DNA of 64,000 nt, taken from the NCBI GenBank assembly GCA_937949615.1, contig CALEDQ010000030.1:186001-250000 (forward strand). Reading direction: 5' to 3'. The DNA comes from an uncultured bacterium (GTDB lineage: Bacteria; Muiribacteriota; Ozemobacteria; Ozemobacterales; Ozemobacteraceae). Position 1 is the first letter of the stretch. Every line of letters begins with the position of its first letter. The position numbers were made by a program, and so were the translations under genes. This document shows, in pieces, positions 25,932 through 35,831 of the stretch. The notes beneath the pieces are model-generated. The model was given only the letters and a program-made list of their open reading frames with translations, had not been told where the DNA came from and ran no database searches.

Positions 25932-28900
25932 ATGTTGAATCATCGACAAAAACGTATTGCAGTCTTTTTGTCATTTTTTATCCTGACCCTCATCTATACT
26001 CATGTTGCCTTCGCCCTCGAACAGATTGCCAACGGAAATTTCAGCGCCAACCTCAACCCTGCGACCAACTGGTCAGATGACAATCAGATTTCTCAACCTG
26101 ACCCGATGAATGAATGGGGCAGAATAAATGCTGCCGGTTATGATGCCGGCAACGGCTATTTTCATGCCAAATTTGTGCCTGCAGGCGGCTCCGATAACCT
26201 GTTTTACTATGCCGATGGCGCTATCTGGCAGGATTTTCCACCAATTGCAAAAGCTTCGGATACCAATGCATATATTTCCTACGGCCTCCGTGAAATCTAC
26301 ACAGTAAACGGTGGGAAATCATGGACTGCAAATATGAGCGGTACAATTCGCAGACAAGACGCCCCCGATACAATCATAAATACCTTTCTGAATCTGCAGA
26401 ATAACGGAAACGCGGCACAAAATCCAGGTTGGACAGGAGAGACTGGCCTTTCCACAATTTTGCCAGGCGGTAACCGCTATCGCTTTTACCTCTACTGGAA
26501 CCTCGGTGGCCAGAAAAACACCACTCTCACCATCGATGTAGATGGAATCCACTGCAACATAAGCCCATCCGGATTGACTGCCTCAGAAACGACTTCTGGT
26601 GGCTGCGATCTTGACTGGCATGACAGCAGCTCTTCAGTCGTCACTTTTTCTGCTTACCGGGTTTACCGGTCTCTGGCGGCAGATGGGCCATGGACACAGA
26701 TCGCCACAATTTCGGCGCCGGCAACCAATTCTAACTATACCGACGCCACCCCGCCAGCTGCCGATGCCGTATATTACGCGGTTGCCGATGTTGATTCAGC
26801 TGGTGTCGTTTCACCATTATCGCCGGTTGCGGTTTTTAAAACGGCCAAGCTTGTAATTACCAGGGTTGAAGCCGTTCCAACCACAGTAACCATAGGTCAA
26901 AGCGGCATTCCGGTGAAGGTATATGTTTCGAATACAGGTTATTCGCCAGCCCAGCTCTCAGAAATCGACCTTTATTTCAGTAACCCGGCGATAGGTGTTT
27001 ACAATAAAACCCTGCAGACCGCCTTGCCAGTGAATATTGCTGGAGGAGCCAGCACAACGGTTACCTTCTCGGTAGACATTCTTGACGGCAGTATTCCGGA
27101 TACAGACGTAATCGATGCAACTGCCACCGGCACCAATATTCAGATCGTTCCGGCCCGCACAATCGTCGCCACTTCGTCTTTGCAGACGCATTCGTGGCTG
27201 ATCCGTTCACCAGCCAATCTGGTGGTTCAGAAAATAACCACTCCCACAACCGTTTATCGAGCCCAGAAAGACGTTTCAATCGCAGTTGAAGTCGTAAACG
27301 ACGGCAATAAAAATGCTGCCGCCTACTGGGATTCAACCGCACTCAAATTCAATCTTGGAAGCTACGAGAATATTCGCCTGGTCGACACACTGCCGGTTGC
27401 AGTATACCCGGGTCTTCCGGTGACCATTCATTATCTGGTTGACGTCAGCCCGCTTTCGGCAACCGGCACCTGCGTAATCGATGCCGATATAACCTTCAGA
27501 GATGTCAATCTTCTCACTCCATCTACGAATTATGACGGCGCGACAGAGACCGGTATCTGGACAGTCGTCGCCGGGGTCATGAAAACCTATCAGGGCCCGC
27601 CAAAATTCCCCTCTTACATAATTGAATCGAACAGCTTCAATCAGGGTAACACTATCGTTTATGCCAAAACCGAAAATCTACAGCCACTCGCTGAACAAAG
27701 ATTCCGTTGGTATAACCCATCAGGAACTCTTGTCAGGGTAACTGACCCGCCCCTGACAACCGATGAAAACGGAGTGATGACTGATCAGCTAAGCCTCGAT
27801 GCGGCTTCACCGCTGGGCCTCTGGCGTGTAATTGCCACAAGGGTTATCGACAACATTCCTCTCGCAGAAAAACAGTTTTACGTAGTAACCCCCGCTGCCA
27901 TCTCAATACAGCACCAGCTCCCGGGAACAGTAACTCTGAACCAGACGTTCACGGCAACTTCGACTATCATCAACGCTGGCGGTGCCGCCGTTACCGATGC
28001 CTTTCCCGCAGTTCTTACCAACCTTACACCCAATGCCAGTCTTATTTCCGGTCCAATCCCAGAAACATCATCAATAGACGGCCTGGGGCAGACAACTTTC
28101 AACTGGCAGTTTTCCGCAACCGCGGTTGGATCATTTGAGGTTGAGGGTGCCGGCTATGGCTACGACCTTAATGATTCCACTTCACTGACAGCGGCGACCC
28201 AGACCAGCAACGTTTGTATCATTCAAAGCCAACCGGTTCTCAGTATTGTTTCATTGTCCGAAACCTACGGCAATGTCTACCGCAATCAGACCGGCCTTAC
28301 AGTTGCGATGCTGATCAGAAACCAGGGCGAAGCTTCAGTATATGTTGACTCTGCCAGTCTTTCATTCGGCAACGGAACTCATCACCAGACGGTGACGAAC
28401 CCGACCACAAGCCCCTTTCTTCTGGCCGGCAATTCTGATGTAAGTGTAACATTCACGGTTTCAGTCGATGCAGATTCTGCCACCGGTGCTGTTAATGCCT
28501 CCGCATCCTTCACTGCCTACGAGGCCAATAATCCGGCGTCGACATCAACGACCGTCTGTGCTCCCGTGTATTTCTGGACAATTCTGTCTGCCGTCGGTCA
28601 ATGTGCCGGCAATACTGAATATAATCCTGAACAATACACCTTCAACCAGGGTCAGAAGGTCTATGTCAAATTTACCGGCATGGCCGCACCTGGTGGTGGC
28701 AATGCCTACCAGATATGGGTTTACGATGCCAACAACGTAAAACAGGCTTCACCAATTCAATCAGGTATCGGTGTCAGCAACCATTCATTTACTCTTCCGG
28801 CCGCTGCAGCACTTGGAAAATGGCGCGCCGAGATTCATATTGTCAAAAGTCCCGGCGGAAATGATCAAAGCCTGGAGGGCGTTCAATATTTTGAAGTACA

Positions 28901-31900
28901 GGCACCAGGAACGCTTGCCGGATCGCTCACAATAGCCTCGACAAGTGTTCCGCTGGGCGATGAAATTGCCCTGACCCTGTCATTATCCAATAATGTGGCT
29001 ACCAGCTCAACAATTTACCCGGTCATTCCTGTTCTACCCATAAGAGCACCAACCTACACCGGGGCAGCCGACACACTTATTTCAGGGCCAACACCGGCTT
29101 CGGTGAGCGTCAGTTTCGGCAAACCGGCCACTTTTACCTGGGTATTCAAGACGACAGACTTTACTGATATAGGCAGCAGTTTTGCCATGGAAGTTGCTGC
29201 AAGCGGCATCGACCTCAACACGACCTATGCAGAGACACAGCGGACTGTATCGTTGGCCTCAACAACCAGTAACAATATTCAGATACTTCTGCGCGACCTT
29301 GAAGTGCAGCCTGATCCGATACAAATTGCCCCCATGGTCTGCGGCACTACGGTTTCATGGCCATTTCAGTTGAAAAACACCGGCAATACTCATTTAAAGA
29401 ACGTTTTCTGGCAGAAGGCCTACCCAACTTCACCATCCGGAGCCAAAATCCCTTATGCCTATTTTGACTTCACTCCCACTTCAGGCTTTTCAGTTGCAAC
29501 CGGCACCCTGTCAACCGCCTGCAGTTTTGATCTGAGCATACCCTATAATCAGCCGGCCGGCACTTACACGGCAATAATGGCGGTATATGATGATCTTTCA
29601 GGTAACAGTGCAAGAGATCTGGGTGAACCGTATTATGAATTCACGGTTCAGGCAGTTGCCAGCGAATGCAAAGTCGTTTACACCGATACAAATTTGATAG
29701 AACTCGGTGGCTACCCGATCGATTCGAATACCGCAACCGTAACGATCAACATTTTTAACGGCGGCAATCTAAACCTGACAAATCTCAAGTTCAAGCAGAC
29801 TGATCAAACATTCGTGAACTCCTACGTAACCATCGCCCCGAATCCGCTTGGGGCCCTCGCGACCGATGGGGTCGAAATCGCCAGCATATCAGCATATGTC
29901 GGAGCCGACGCAGTTGGTGAGCACATTGCAACTTTTACCCTCTGGGAGGACACTTCTAACCCGGATGTAATCGATGCCGGCGAAGCATCATGCACATTCA
30001 TGGTGAGGTTCTCAGTTGGTACAAAAGATTTTAATATAACCGACAACCCCAAAGACCTCGGCAACGCAACCCCGACCTTCACCTTGACCGATTTCAACGT
30101 GACCATTACCAATGTCGGCACTCTGGATATAGTCAAGCCGGCAGTTGAATTGTCAGACCTCACTCAAGGCGCCTATTCAATTTCAAAAGACTATCTGACG
30201 ATTGAGATGCCCCCGGGGCCGATATTACCCGGCGCCGGCAACGCAAAAGTGGCAACCATAAGCCTTTATATACCAGCAGGCACGCCTGTAGGCGTTTTCA
30301 GCGGAATACAGACCGTCTACGACGACGAAAACGCTGACGAAATCAACAACGGAACTGCCAATGAAGTAGCCAAAACCTTTGAGTTGAAAGTAACCATCAA
30401 TCCATACTACTCGGTGCAGGTCATACCTGCGACCGTCGACCTTGGCGGCGTTGCGCCCGGAGACCCGCCAAAATCAGTCGGTTTCCTCTGCCGCAACGCC
30501 GGCAACACAAACCTCAGCAACCTGGGGTGGCAGGAAACCACTCTTTTCGACAATGCTCTGCAGATTACCGACGATCGTTATGCAATCGAACCAGCGGCAT
30601 TTTTTCTTGCCGGCTTTGGGCAAACCTTCAATGCAACGCTGACCATCGAACTTCTTGCCACTCAGGACCCGGGGCTTTATTCCGGCACCCCGGCGCGCCT
30701 TTTTGACAGTGCCGTTATCAGCGCCAGTGATACATTCACGATCACCTGTCAGGTCGGCAGTAAAGCGCTGGATATTATCGAAAGCGGGCCATTGCTGGCT
30801 ACCGGCACTCCGAACTCTACTTCAACTTCGGTTTCTTACCGAATAAAAAATACCGGCTCACTGATTCTGGCAAAACCAAGGGCGATTGCCACAGGTAATC
30901 TGACTGACGGCGCCTCTTCAATGCCGGCCGCCAGCTGTATTTTCACACCGGCAACCTTCGATTATCTCAGCCCCGGTCAGATCAAAACCGGCCAGGTTGC
31001 GGTTCAAATACCGGCCGGACAGACTATTGGCACTTATACCGGAACAATAAGAGTCTGGGATGACACCGACAACGATTTTTCTCCTGATCCGACTGAAGCC
31101 AGTGATACGGTCAGCATTGAAGTAAGAGTCACCGGCAAAAGAGTTCTGACCGTTACCCCCAATCCGGCCGATCTCTTTTTTATTCCGGCAGGGCAATCCG
31201 GCACGATCGACCTGACTCTGAAAAATTCAGGCAATATACCCATCAACAACCCGGCAGAAATCATCAAGGTGATGAAATTCCCGCTGAACCCGGTCGCACC
31301 AGGGCCACCCAGCATCTCAGAGACACAGATCACTTTCAACAGCCCGCTGGCCGGCAGCCTTGCTGTGGGTCAGACAGCAACCATAACCGTAAGCGTTACA
31401 GTTCCGGTCGGCCAAACGGCCGGACCTTACGAGGGCTATCAGATTATTTATGACGATTATCAGCCACAGAACAACGCTTTCGATGTCGGAGCTGAAGAAA
31501 GCCACAATCTGCTTCTGAAATTGACCGTGGGTGAAAAGAAACTTTCAGTAACCACACCGGTGAATATGGGCAGCGGAGATCCCAGTATCCCAGGAACTCC
31601 ATCAGTTCTTAACAAATCATTCGAAATCAAAAACCTTACTTCTATTCCGCTGTCAAAGCTCAAATGGGCGAAAACGGCTCTGGTTTCAGGCGCCAGCACG
31701 TTGCCAACCAGCGCCTTTTCTTTCCTGCCTGCCGGGCCTTTCAATGTTTCTTCTAACGGAACCAAGGCCACTTCTGCCAGTATGACGGTTCCGATGTATC
31801 AGTCTCCTGGCACTTACAGCGGCACTCAAACTGTCTTTGAAGATGAAGATAGCGATGGAACGATCGACAGCGGTGAAGCCTCGGGCACGTTTGTATTGTC

Positions 31901-32783
31901 GGTCACTGTCAACACCCTCGAAAAGATCGAAATTCTGCCTTCGATTGCCGATCTCGGCGATGTAAAACCCGGCGAGTCAACGGTGCCTTTTGATCTGACA
32001 ATCAATAATATCGGCAACGTCGACATTGCCGGCCTGGATGCGCAATGGGTCAAAACGAATCTTGCCGGTCCAGAAACCATCAACTCTTCACTCATCAGTT
32101 TTTCAGCAATCCCCGACCCACTGGTTGTTGCTGCCAGCACAATCTGCCAGGTTACAGTCGGCCCGCTCGACTCACCCATGGCAAACGGCCTATATACCGG
32201 GATTCAGAGTCTTAAAGGCCAGAATTGCGAGTTGCAGTTGTCAATACTCAGTGCCGCCACCGGCCCTGACCTCGCTTCCGGCAGCATATATCAGGAAATC
32301 GCCACCACCTCTTTCTCTGCCCTTGCTCCAGAAACCATGATTTTTTCTGCATTTGTAACAGCAACCGGTACTGCAGCAATCGGCTTTCTCGAAACTCTGC
32401 CGGACAAGTCAACCGCCTCTTACCGAGAGGTCAGTTTCGATTTTCAGAGCAAGACTCTGACGCAAAGTGGCCCTGGCATAATCGACGCCGGCGCCATGGA
32501 TATAGCCAGACAGAACGATCAGGCCTGGTATCGCCTGTATTTTGCCTTTACTTATCAGTTTGTCGAAAGCAGTGCCAGCCACACTTTCATCGTTTTGAAA
32601 AATGCCACCCCCGATGCCACCGTGACTGTTGCTTCCTACTCAGTTCTCTTCGACGGCATCCAGCTAGAAAAAGCGGTAATACCAGGTCAGACAAAACCGA
32701 CAGCCTATGGCGACAAGGGCAAGCTGATTTCGCCATCAGAAGGAACCAGCCTTGACGGCAAAACTCAATATTATGAATGGTAA
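25932..32783 (+). CDS. Giant secreted modular protein (2283 aa) with FN3, CARDB-like and EF-hand-like repeats
   Basis: A signal peptide (to HVAFALEQ) leads into a first domain of about 180 residues that looks like a carbohydrate-binding beta sandwich. A fibronectin-III-like domain follows (about 203-300), then several CARDB-like beta domains. Eight tandem modules of about 120-130 residues cover residues 1123-2106 (29298-32250). Each begins with a V-x-P-x-x-x-D-L-G type strand and N-x-G-N turn. Five end in a 12-residue acidic loop; the best, DEDSDGTIDSGE (31842-31877), is a perfect EF-hand loop. A last domain of about 170 residues closes it. No sortase or T9SS signal is recognised. A surface or matrix adhesin is likely, but function is unknown. 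A GGAGGT site precedes the ATG. Confidence 0.8.
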   Translation: MLNHRQKRIAVFLSFFILTLIYTHVAFALEQIANGNFSANLNPATNWSDDNQISQPDPMNEWGRINAAGYDAGNGYFHAKFVPAGGSDNLFYYADGAIWQDFPPIAKASDTNAYISYGLREIYTVNGGKSWTANMSGTIRRQDAPDTIINTFLNLQNNGNAAQNPGWTGETGLSTILPGGNRYRFYLYWNLGGQKNTTLTIDVDGIHCNISPSGLTASETTSGGCDLDWHDSSSSVVTFSAYRVYRSLAADGPWTQIATISAPATNSNYTDATPPAADAVYYAVADVDSAGVVSPLSPVAVFKTAKLVITRVEAVPTTVTIGQSGIPVKVYVSNTGYSPAQLSEIDLYFSNPAIGVYNKTLQTALPVNIAGGASTTVTFSVDILDGSIPDTDVIDATATGTNIQIVPARTIVATSSLQTHSWLIRSPANLVVQKITTPTTVYRAQKDVSIAVEVVNDGNKNAAAYWDSTALKFNLGSYENIRLVDTLPVAVYPGLPVTIHYLVDVSPLSATGTCVIDADITFRDVNLLTPSTNYDGATETGIWTVVAGVMKTYQGPPKFPSYIIESNSFNQGNTIVYAKTENLQPLAEQRFRWYNPSGTLVRVTDPPLTTDENGVMTDQLSLDAASPLGLWRVIATRVIDNIPLAEKQFYVVTPAAISIQHQLPGTVTLNQTFTATSTIINAGGAAVTDAFPAVLTNLTPNASLISGPIPETSSIDGLGQTTFNWQFSATAVGSFEVEGAGYGYDLNDSTSLTAATQTSNVCIIQSQPVLSIVSLSETYGNVYRNQTGLTVAMLIRNQGEASVYVDSASLSFGNGTHHQTVTNPTTSPFLLAGNSDVSVTFTVSVDADSATGAVNASASFTAYEANNPASTSTTVCAPVYFWTILSAVGQCAGNTEYNPEQYTFNQGQKVYVKFTGMAAPGGGNAYQIWVYDANNVKQASPIQSGIGVSNHSFTLPAAAALGKWRAEIHIVKSPGGNDQSLEGVQYFEVQAPGTLAGSLTIASTSVPLGDEIALTLSLSNNVATSSTIYPVIPVLPIRAPTYTGAADTLISGPTPASVSVSFGKPATFTWVFKTTDFTDIGSSFAMEVAASGIDLNTTYAETQRTVSLASTTSNNIQILLRDLEVQPDPIQIAPMVCGTTVSWPFQLKNTGNTHLKNVFWQKAYPTSPSGAKIPYAYFDFTPTSGFSVATGTLSTACSFDLSIPYNQPAGTYTAIMAVYDDLSGNSARDLGEPYYEFTVQAVASECKVVYTDTNLIELGGYPIDSNTATVTINIFNGGNLNLTNLKFKQTDQTFVNSYVTIAPNPLGALATDGVEIASISAYVGADAVGEHIATFTLWEDTSNPDVIDAGEASCTFMVRFSVGTKDFNITDNPKDLGNATPTFTLTDFNVTITNVGTLDIVKPAVELSDLTQGAYSISKDYLTIEMPPGPILPGAGNAKVATISLYIPAGTPVGVFSGIQTVYDDENADEINNGTANEVAKTFELKVTINPYYSVQVIPATVDLGGVAPGDPPKSVGFLCRNAGNTNLSNLGWQETTLFDNALQITDDRYAIEPAAFFLAGFGQTFNATLTIELLATQDPGLYSGTPARLFDSAVISASDTFTITCQVGSKALDIIESGPLLATGTPNSTSTSVSYRIKNTGSLILAKPRAIATGNLTDGASSMPAASCIFTPATFDYLSPGQIKTGQVAVQIPAGQTIGTYTGTIRVWDDTDNDFSPDPTEASDTVSIEVRVTGKRVLTVTPNPADLFFIPAGQSGTIDLTLKNSGNIPINNPAEIIKVMKFPLNPVAPGPPSISETQITFNSPLAGSLAVGQTATITVSVTVPVGQTAGPYEGYQIIYDDYQPQNNAFDVGAEESHNLLLKLTVGEKKLSVTTPVNMGSGDPSIPGTPSVLNKSFEIKNLTSIPLSKLKWAKTALVSGASTLPTSAFSFLPAGPFNVSSNGTKATSASMTVPMYQSPGTYSGTQTVFEDEDSDGTIDSGEASGTFVLSVTVNTLEKIEILPSIADLGDVKPGESTVPFDLTINNIGNVDIAGLDAQWVKTNLAGPETINSSLISFSAIPDPLVVAASTICQVTVGPLDSPMANGLYTGIQSLKGQNCELQLSILSAATGPDLASGSIYQEIATTSFSALAPETMIFSAFVTATGTAAIGFLETLPDKSTASYREVSFDFQSKTLTQSGPGIIDAGAMDIARQNDQAWYRLYFAFTYQFVESSASHTFIVLKNATPDATVTVASYSVLFDGIQLEKAVIPGQTKPTAYGDKGKLISPSEGTSLDGKTQYYEW

Positions 32784-32790
32784 GTGGATA

Positions 32791-32819
32791 TTGCCTGTTT
32801 GCTGATAAATCATTAGAAT
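32791..32819 (+). promoter_or_regulatory. Candidate promoter for the 32850-34718 gene pair
   Basis: TTGCCT (32791-32796) and TAGAAT (32814-32819) are 17 bp apart, just after the giant gene. Transcription would begin about 25 nt before the ATG at 32850. Confidence 0.5.
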
Positions 32820-32849
32820 TGAGAAAATCTAAATTCTGAGGGTTTGTTT

Positions 32850-33368
32850 ATGATCAAACAGGTTGCCGGGCTGCAGCTGCTGATGATGCTTATTATTCTT
32901 ACGTCGCTGATTCATGGGCGCCTGCACGCCAATCAGTTCAGTTATGTGTTTCCGCCAAACATTTCACTGCAGATAACCGATCAGGTTGAAGAAGCAGGCA
33001 AAATAAGGCTGACCGCCATAATTGAAAGCCGACTCGGCACCCTCGAAAATCTTGAGATTTTTTTCGAAAGTTCAAAAGATCTTCAGATTCTCAGCAACGC
33101 CAGTGTCATCAAATCAGTGCCACAGGCATCACCGCGCAAAGTGAAGATTCTCGCAGTCAAAACCGGCCAGCAACCCGACGAAATGGGCTCATGGCTGAAA
33201 ATGGGTGTCAGATTCACCCCCGACTATCAGGCAATTAAAGCCGCAGTCAATGACAAAAAGATCTACCCCGATGATTTCGAGCGTCAGAAGCTGCTGAACG
33301 TGGTAGAAAAAAACCTGTCTGAAAACGCCCGCTACCTCGAAGCCGTCAGACATTTCGTCAACCGATAA
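32850..33368 (+). CDS. Secreted protein of unknown function
   Basis: A 172-residue protein with a signal peptide (hydrophobic LQLLMMLIILTSLIHG, likely cleavage near HA-NQ). The rest looks like a beta-sandwich of the adhesin-accessory or Ig-like type (ITDQVEEAGKIRLTAIIESRLGTLENLEIFFESS) with a helical C-terminus. I do not recognise its family. The ATG at 32850 follows GAGGGT; a TTG six bases earlier is less likely. It is followed 9 bp later by the zincin gene, so both may be exported together. Confidence 0.6.
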   Translation: MIKQVAGLQLLMMLIILTSLIHGRLHANQFSYVFPPNISLQITDQVEEAGKIRLTAIIESRLGTLENLEIFFESSKDLQILSNASVIKSVPQASPRKVKILAVKTGQQPDEMGSWLKMGVRFTPDYQAIKAAVNDKKIYPDDFERQKLLNVVEKNLSENARYLEAVRHFVNR

Positions 33369-33377
33369 GGGAAAACT

Positions 33378-34718
33378 ATGTTCAAACGCCCTCTGTTGCT
33401 GATTCTGATGGCAATTTTTCCGTTCTGTTTTGCATTTTCCGCCATGGCTGCTGAAACAACGGTCATTACCAGTTACTCGGTCATAACCGCATTTGGCCCG
33501 GCCAGCACCATGCAGCAGAATGTTCCGGAAGGCGAAAAGGTGATTATTTCCGCCGACAAGCAGAACGCCTACCGCGTCAAAACCATAAAAGTGACAGATG
33601 AAGCGCACCTGATCAGACTGATGGGAGCAGCAACCGAAAACGAACTGACCGACCTGCAGAAAGGTCTTCTTGAAACCTATCGTTTCTCAAGACAGGCCGA
33701 GTTCGATTCGATGAAAACACGAATTCCCGGCCAGTCAAAGGCGATCGATCTGAATCTGGTCGATATTACCGGATATACCGATACAAGCCGTTACCCCAAA
33801 ATTACCGACGATTTCTGGCCACAGAACTCACGTACCTATCGCCGCTCCGGTGATGACTTTGACCTGCACTCAGAAATACGCATCAGCGGCACTGACTGTC
33901 TGGGGTATGGCTCAGACACAGCCGGAAAAATGAAAAGCACTTTTGCCCACGAATTCGGGCATGCGCTCGACAAAACATTCACCGAGACCAATGCCTATGG
34001 CTTTGACGACAGCCACTACATCAACGAAAAAATCGAGCCAAAGGCTTCTTTTGCCGAAGGCTTTGCTAATTTCATCAAAATGATTTTCTTCCCCGAAGAA
34101 GAGAAAGAATTTCGCGACAGCCTCAAGACCGTGAAAATCGAAAAGCCGCAGGGAGGCTACGATGAATACCCGATTGCCAACGTTCAGATCAGCGGTGAAG
34201 GCTTTCTCGATATCGAAGCGATCAATGCCCTGATTTTTACCCGCCTGGCCGCCGATCTGCCCAACGGTCAGAAACTGGTTCTCGATTCTTTTCAGAAGCA
34301 CAACCAGCAGGAAAACCGCATGAGCCGTTTTCTTCAGAACTTCATCAATGATTATCCGCAGCACGCGACGGTTGTAGCACAAACTCTCGATCGCGAAACT
34401 TTCGGCAGGCTTTCTGACGCGGATATTCGCCTGATACTCGGCAACAACGCCGACGTGCAAAAATATCTTGCCGCCCGAATTGCAGTCAATCAGGCTCCTC
34501 CTGCTGCCGCAAAGCCAGAAAAAAGTGTCCAGACAATCACTCACAAATCCGGAACCATCTACAAATGGAAAGATGCCCAGGGCAACTGGCAGTTCACCGA
34601 CCAGCCACCACAAACCGGAGCTGAATATACTACCCGCGGCAGCACCGCTACGCCCGGCAAAGCCAGCCCGGTAAAAATCGAAAACCCCGATACTGACCCC
34701 TTCATTATCGGTTATTGA
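33378..34718 (+). CDS. Secreted zinc metallopeptidase (ATLF-like gluzincin) with DUF4124 tail
   Basis: A 446-residue protein with a signal peptide (AMAAETT). The zinc motif HEFGH (FAHEFGHALDKTF, about 193-197) and a downstream FAEGFANF, which would give the third ligand, fit the anthrax-lethal-factor-like or Pro-Pro endopeptidase group. The C-terminus (YKWKDAQGNWQFTDQPP) is a DUF4124 domain, common in periplasmic proteins. It follows the 172-residue secreted protein. Its targets may be surface proteins in this region, but that is only inferred from proximity. Confidence 0.72.
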   Translation: MFKRPLLLILMAIFPFCFAFSAMAAETTVITSYSVITAFGPASTMQQNVPEGEKVIISADKQNAYRVKTIKVTDEAHLIRLMGAATENELTDLQKGLLETYRFSRQAEFDSMKTRIPGQSKAIDLNLVDITGYTDTSRYPKITDDFWPQNSRTYRRSGDDFDLHSEIRISGTDCLGYGSDTAGKMKSTFAHEFGHALDKTFTETNAYGFDDSHYINEKIEPKASFAEGFANFIKMIFFPEEEKEFRDSLKTVKIEKPQGGYDEYPIANVQISGEGFLDIEAINALIFTRLAADLPNGQKLVLDSFQKHNQQENRMSRFLQNFINDYPQHATVVAQTLDRETFGRLSDADIRLILGNNADVQKYLAARIAVNQAPPAAAKPEKSVQTITHKSGTIYKWKDAQGNWQFTDQPPQTGAEYTTRGSTATPGKASPVKIENPDTDPFIIGY

Positions 34719-34728
34719 TCTGCCGTTT

Positions 34729-35622
34729 TTATCGCTCCCGGCGCAGCGTTTCAACAAGAATACCGGTCATTATCAGCAGGGTTCCAGCAATTGCGGCAGC
34801 TGAGCTCTTTTCGCCGAGAAACCACCATGCCAGCAGCATGGCAACAGGTGGTTTGAAAAAGAACAGATAGCTGGTACGGCCTGCCGAAAGATATTCCATT
34901 GCCTTCATGAATGTCAGATAACCAAGGCCGGTTCCGATTACTCCAGAGCCGACCAGATTCGGCCAGGTGTGCGATGGCGGCCAGAACCCTGCCCGAAAGA
35001 AATACAGAATCGGCAGATATAGAATCAACGCCGGCAGACAGCTCATTACCAGAACGACAAGACTGCCATGTTTCTGCAGTTGCCGTTTAGACAAAACCGT
35101 ATAGAGGCCAAAGCCGACCATTGCCACGATTCCCGAGGCAATTCCGAGCGGAGTATCAACAGAACTGTCGGCTCTAACGGCGATAAGCGCTACCCCTGCA
35201 AGCCCGAGCAGTAGAGAAAAAATTCTTTTCAGGCTCATTTCTTCGCGCAGCAGCAGCCAGGCGAAAAAATTTGTAGCTACCGGATTCGCAGCGATCAAAA
35301 CAGCGGCTGTGGAAGCTTTTGCATATTTGATACAGAGAGAATGAGCTCCCATGCTCAAAAATATGTTCATGCAACCGAGAAAGGCGAGATAAAACAGATC
35401 GGCGCGCTGCAGCTGCAGCAACTGCCTGAATCTTGTCAGCAGAACGAATGGCAGCAGAGTCATGGTTCCGATCAGAAAGCGCCAGAAGTTCATCAGCATC
35501 GGCGCCATATCGTTTCTGACCGGACTAACCATTATCTCGATCGAAGAGAATGCCAGAACGGTAAAAACAAGATAAAAACCAGCCACAATTTTTTCTCTGG
35601 CTGTCAGAACTGTCTGCTGCAT
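34729..35622 (-). CDS. EamA/DMT-family transporter
   Basis: A 297-residue membrane protein with ten TM segments in two EamA repeats; motifs FWRFLIGTMTLLPFV in the first and GTGLGYLTFMKAMEYLSAGRTSYLFFFKPPVAMLLAWWFLGE in the second are typical. It exports or exchanges small metabolites; the substrate is unknown. The start is ATG 35622 rather than TTG 35637. It converges on the zincin gene and stands alone. Confidence 0.85.
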   Translation of the reverse strand: MQQTVLTAREKIVAGFYLVFTVLAFSSIEIMVSPVRNDMAPMLMNFWRFLIGTMTLLPFVLLTRFRQLLQLQRADLFYLAFLGCMNIFLSMGAHSLCIKYAKASTAAVLIAANPVATNFFAWLLLREEMSLKRIFSLLLGLAGVALIAVRADSSVDTPLGIASGIVAMVGFGLYTVLSKRQLQKHGSLVVLVMSCLPALILYLPILYFFRAGFWPPSHTWPNLVGSGVIGTGLGYLTFMKAMEYLSAGRTSYLFFFKPPVAMLLAWWFLGEKSSAAAIAGTLLIMTGILVETLRRER

Positions 35623-35831
35623 CGGCTTTTCTCGCAAGAAGTAATAAATTAAGAGATGACCCGCACGGCCGATAATAGCACGAAGAGCTGCTGCTTTATC
35701 AAGTGATTTTCTGCAGTTATCGACTTCAGTAGCGGTAAATGGTTTTTTAAATCAGAAAATTCTGATAAACTTTGTACAATCAACAGCGGTATTATTTGAC
35801 GTTAAATTTTACCGGAGACAGGGAGACACGT

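Noticed and set aside
33912..34757. A 281-residue frame opposite the zincin gene
   Set aside because: No family pattern or ribosome site; the plus-strand gene has the zinc motif and signal peptide.
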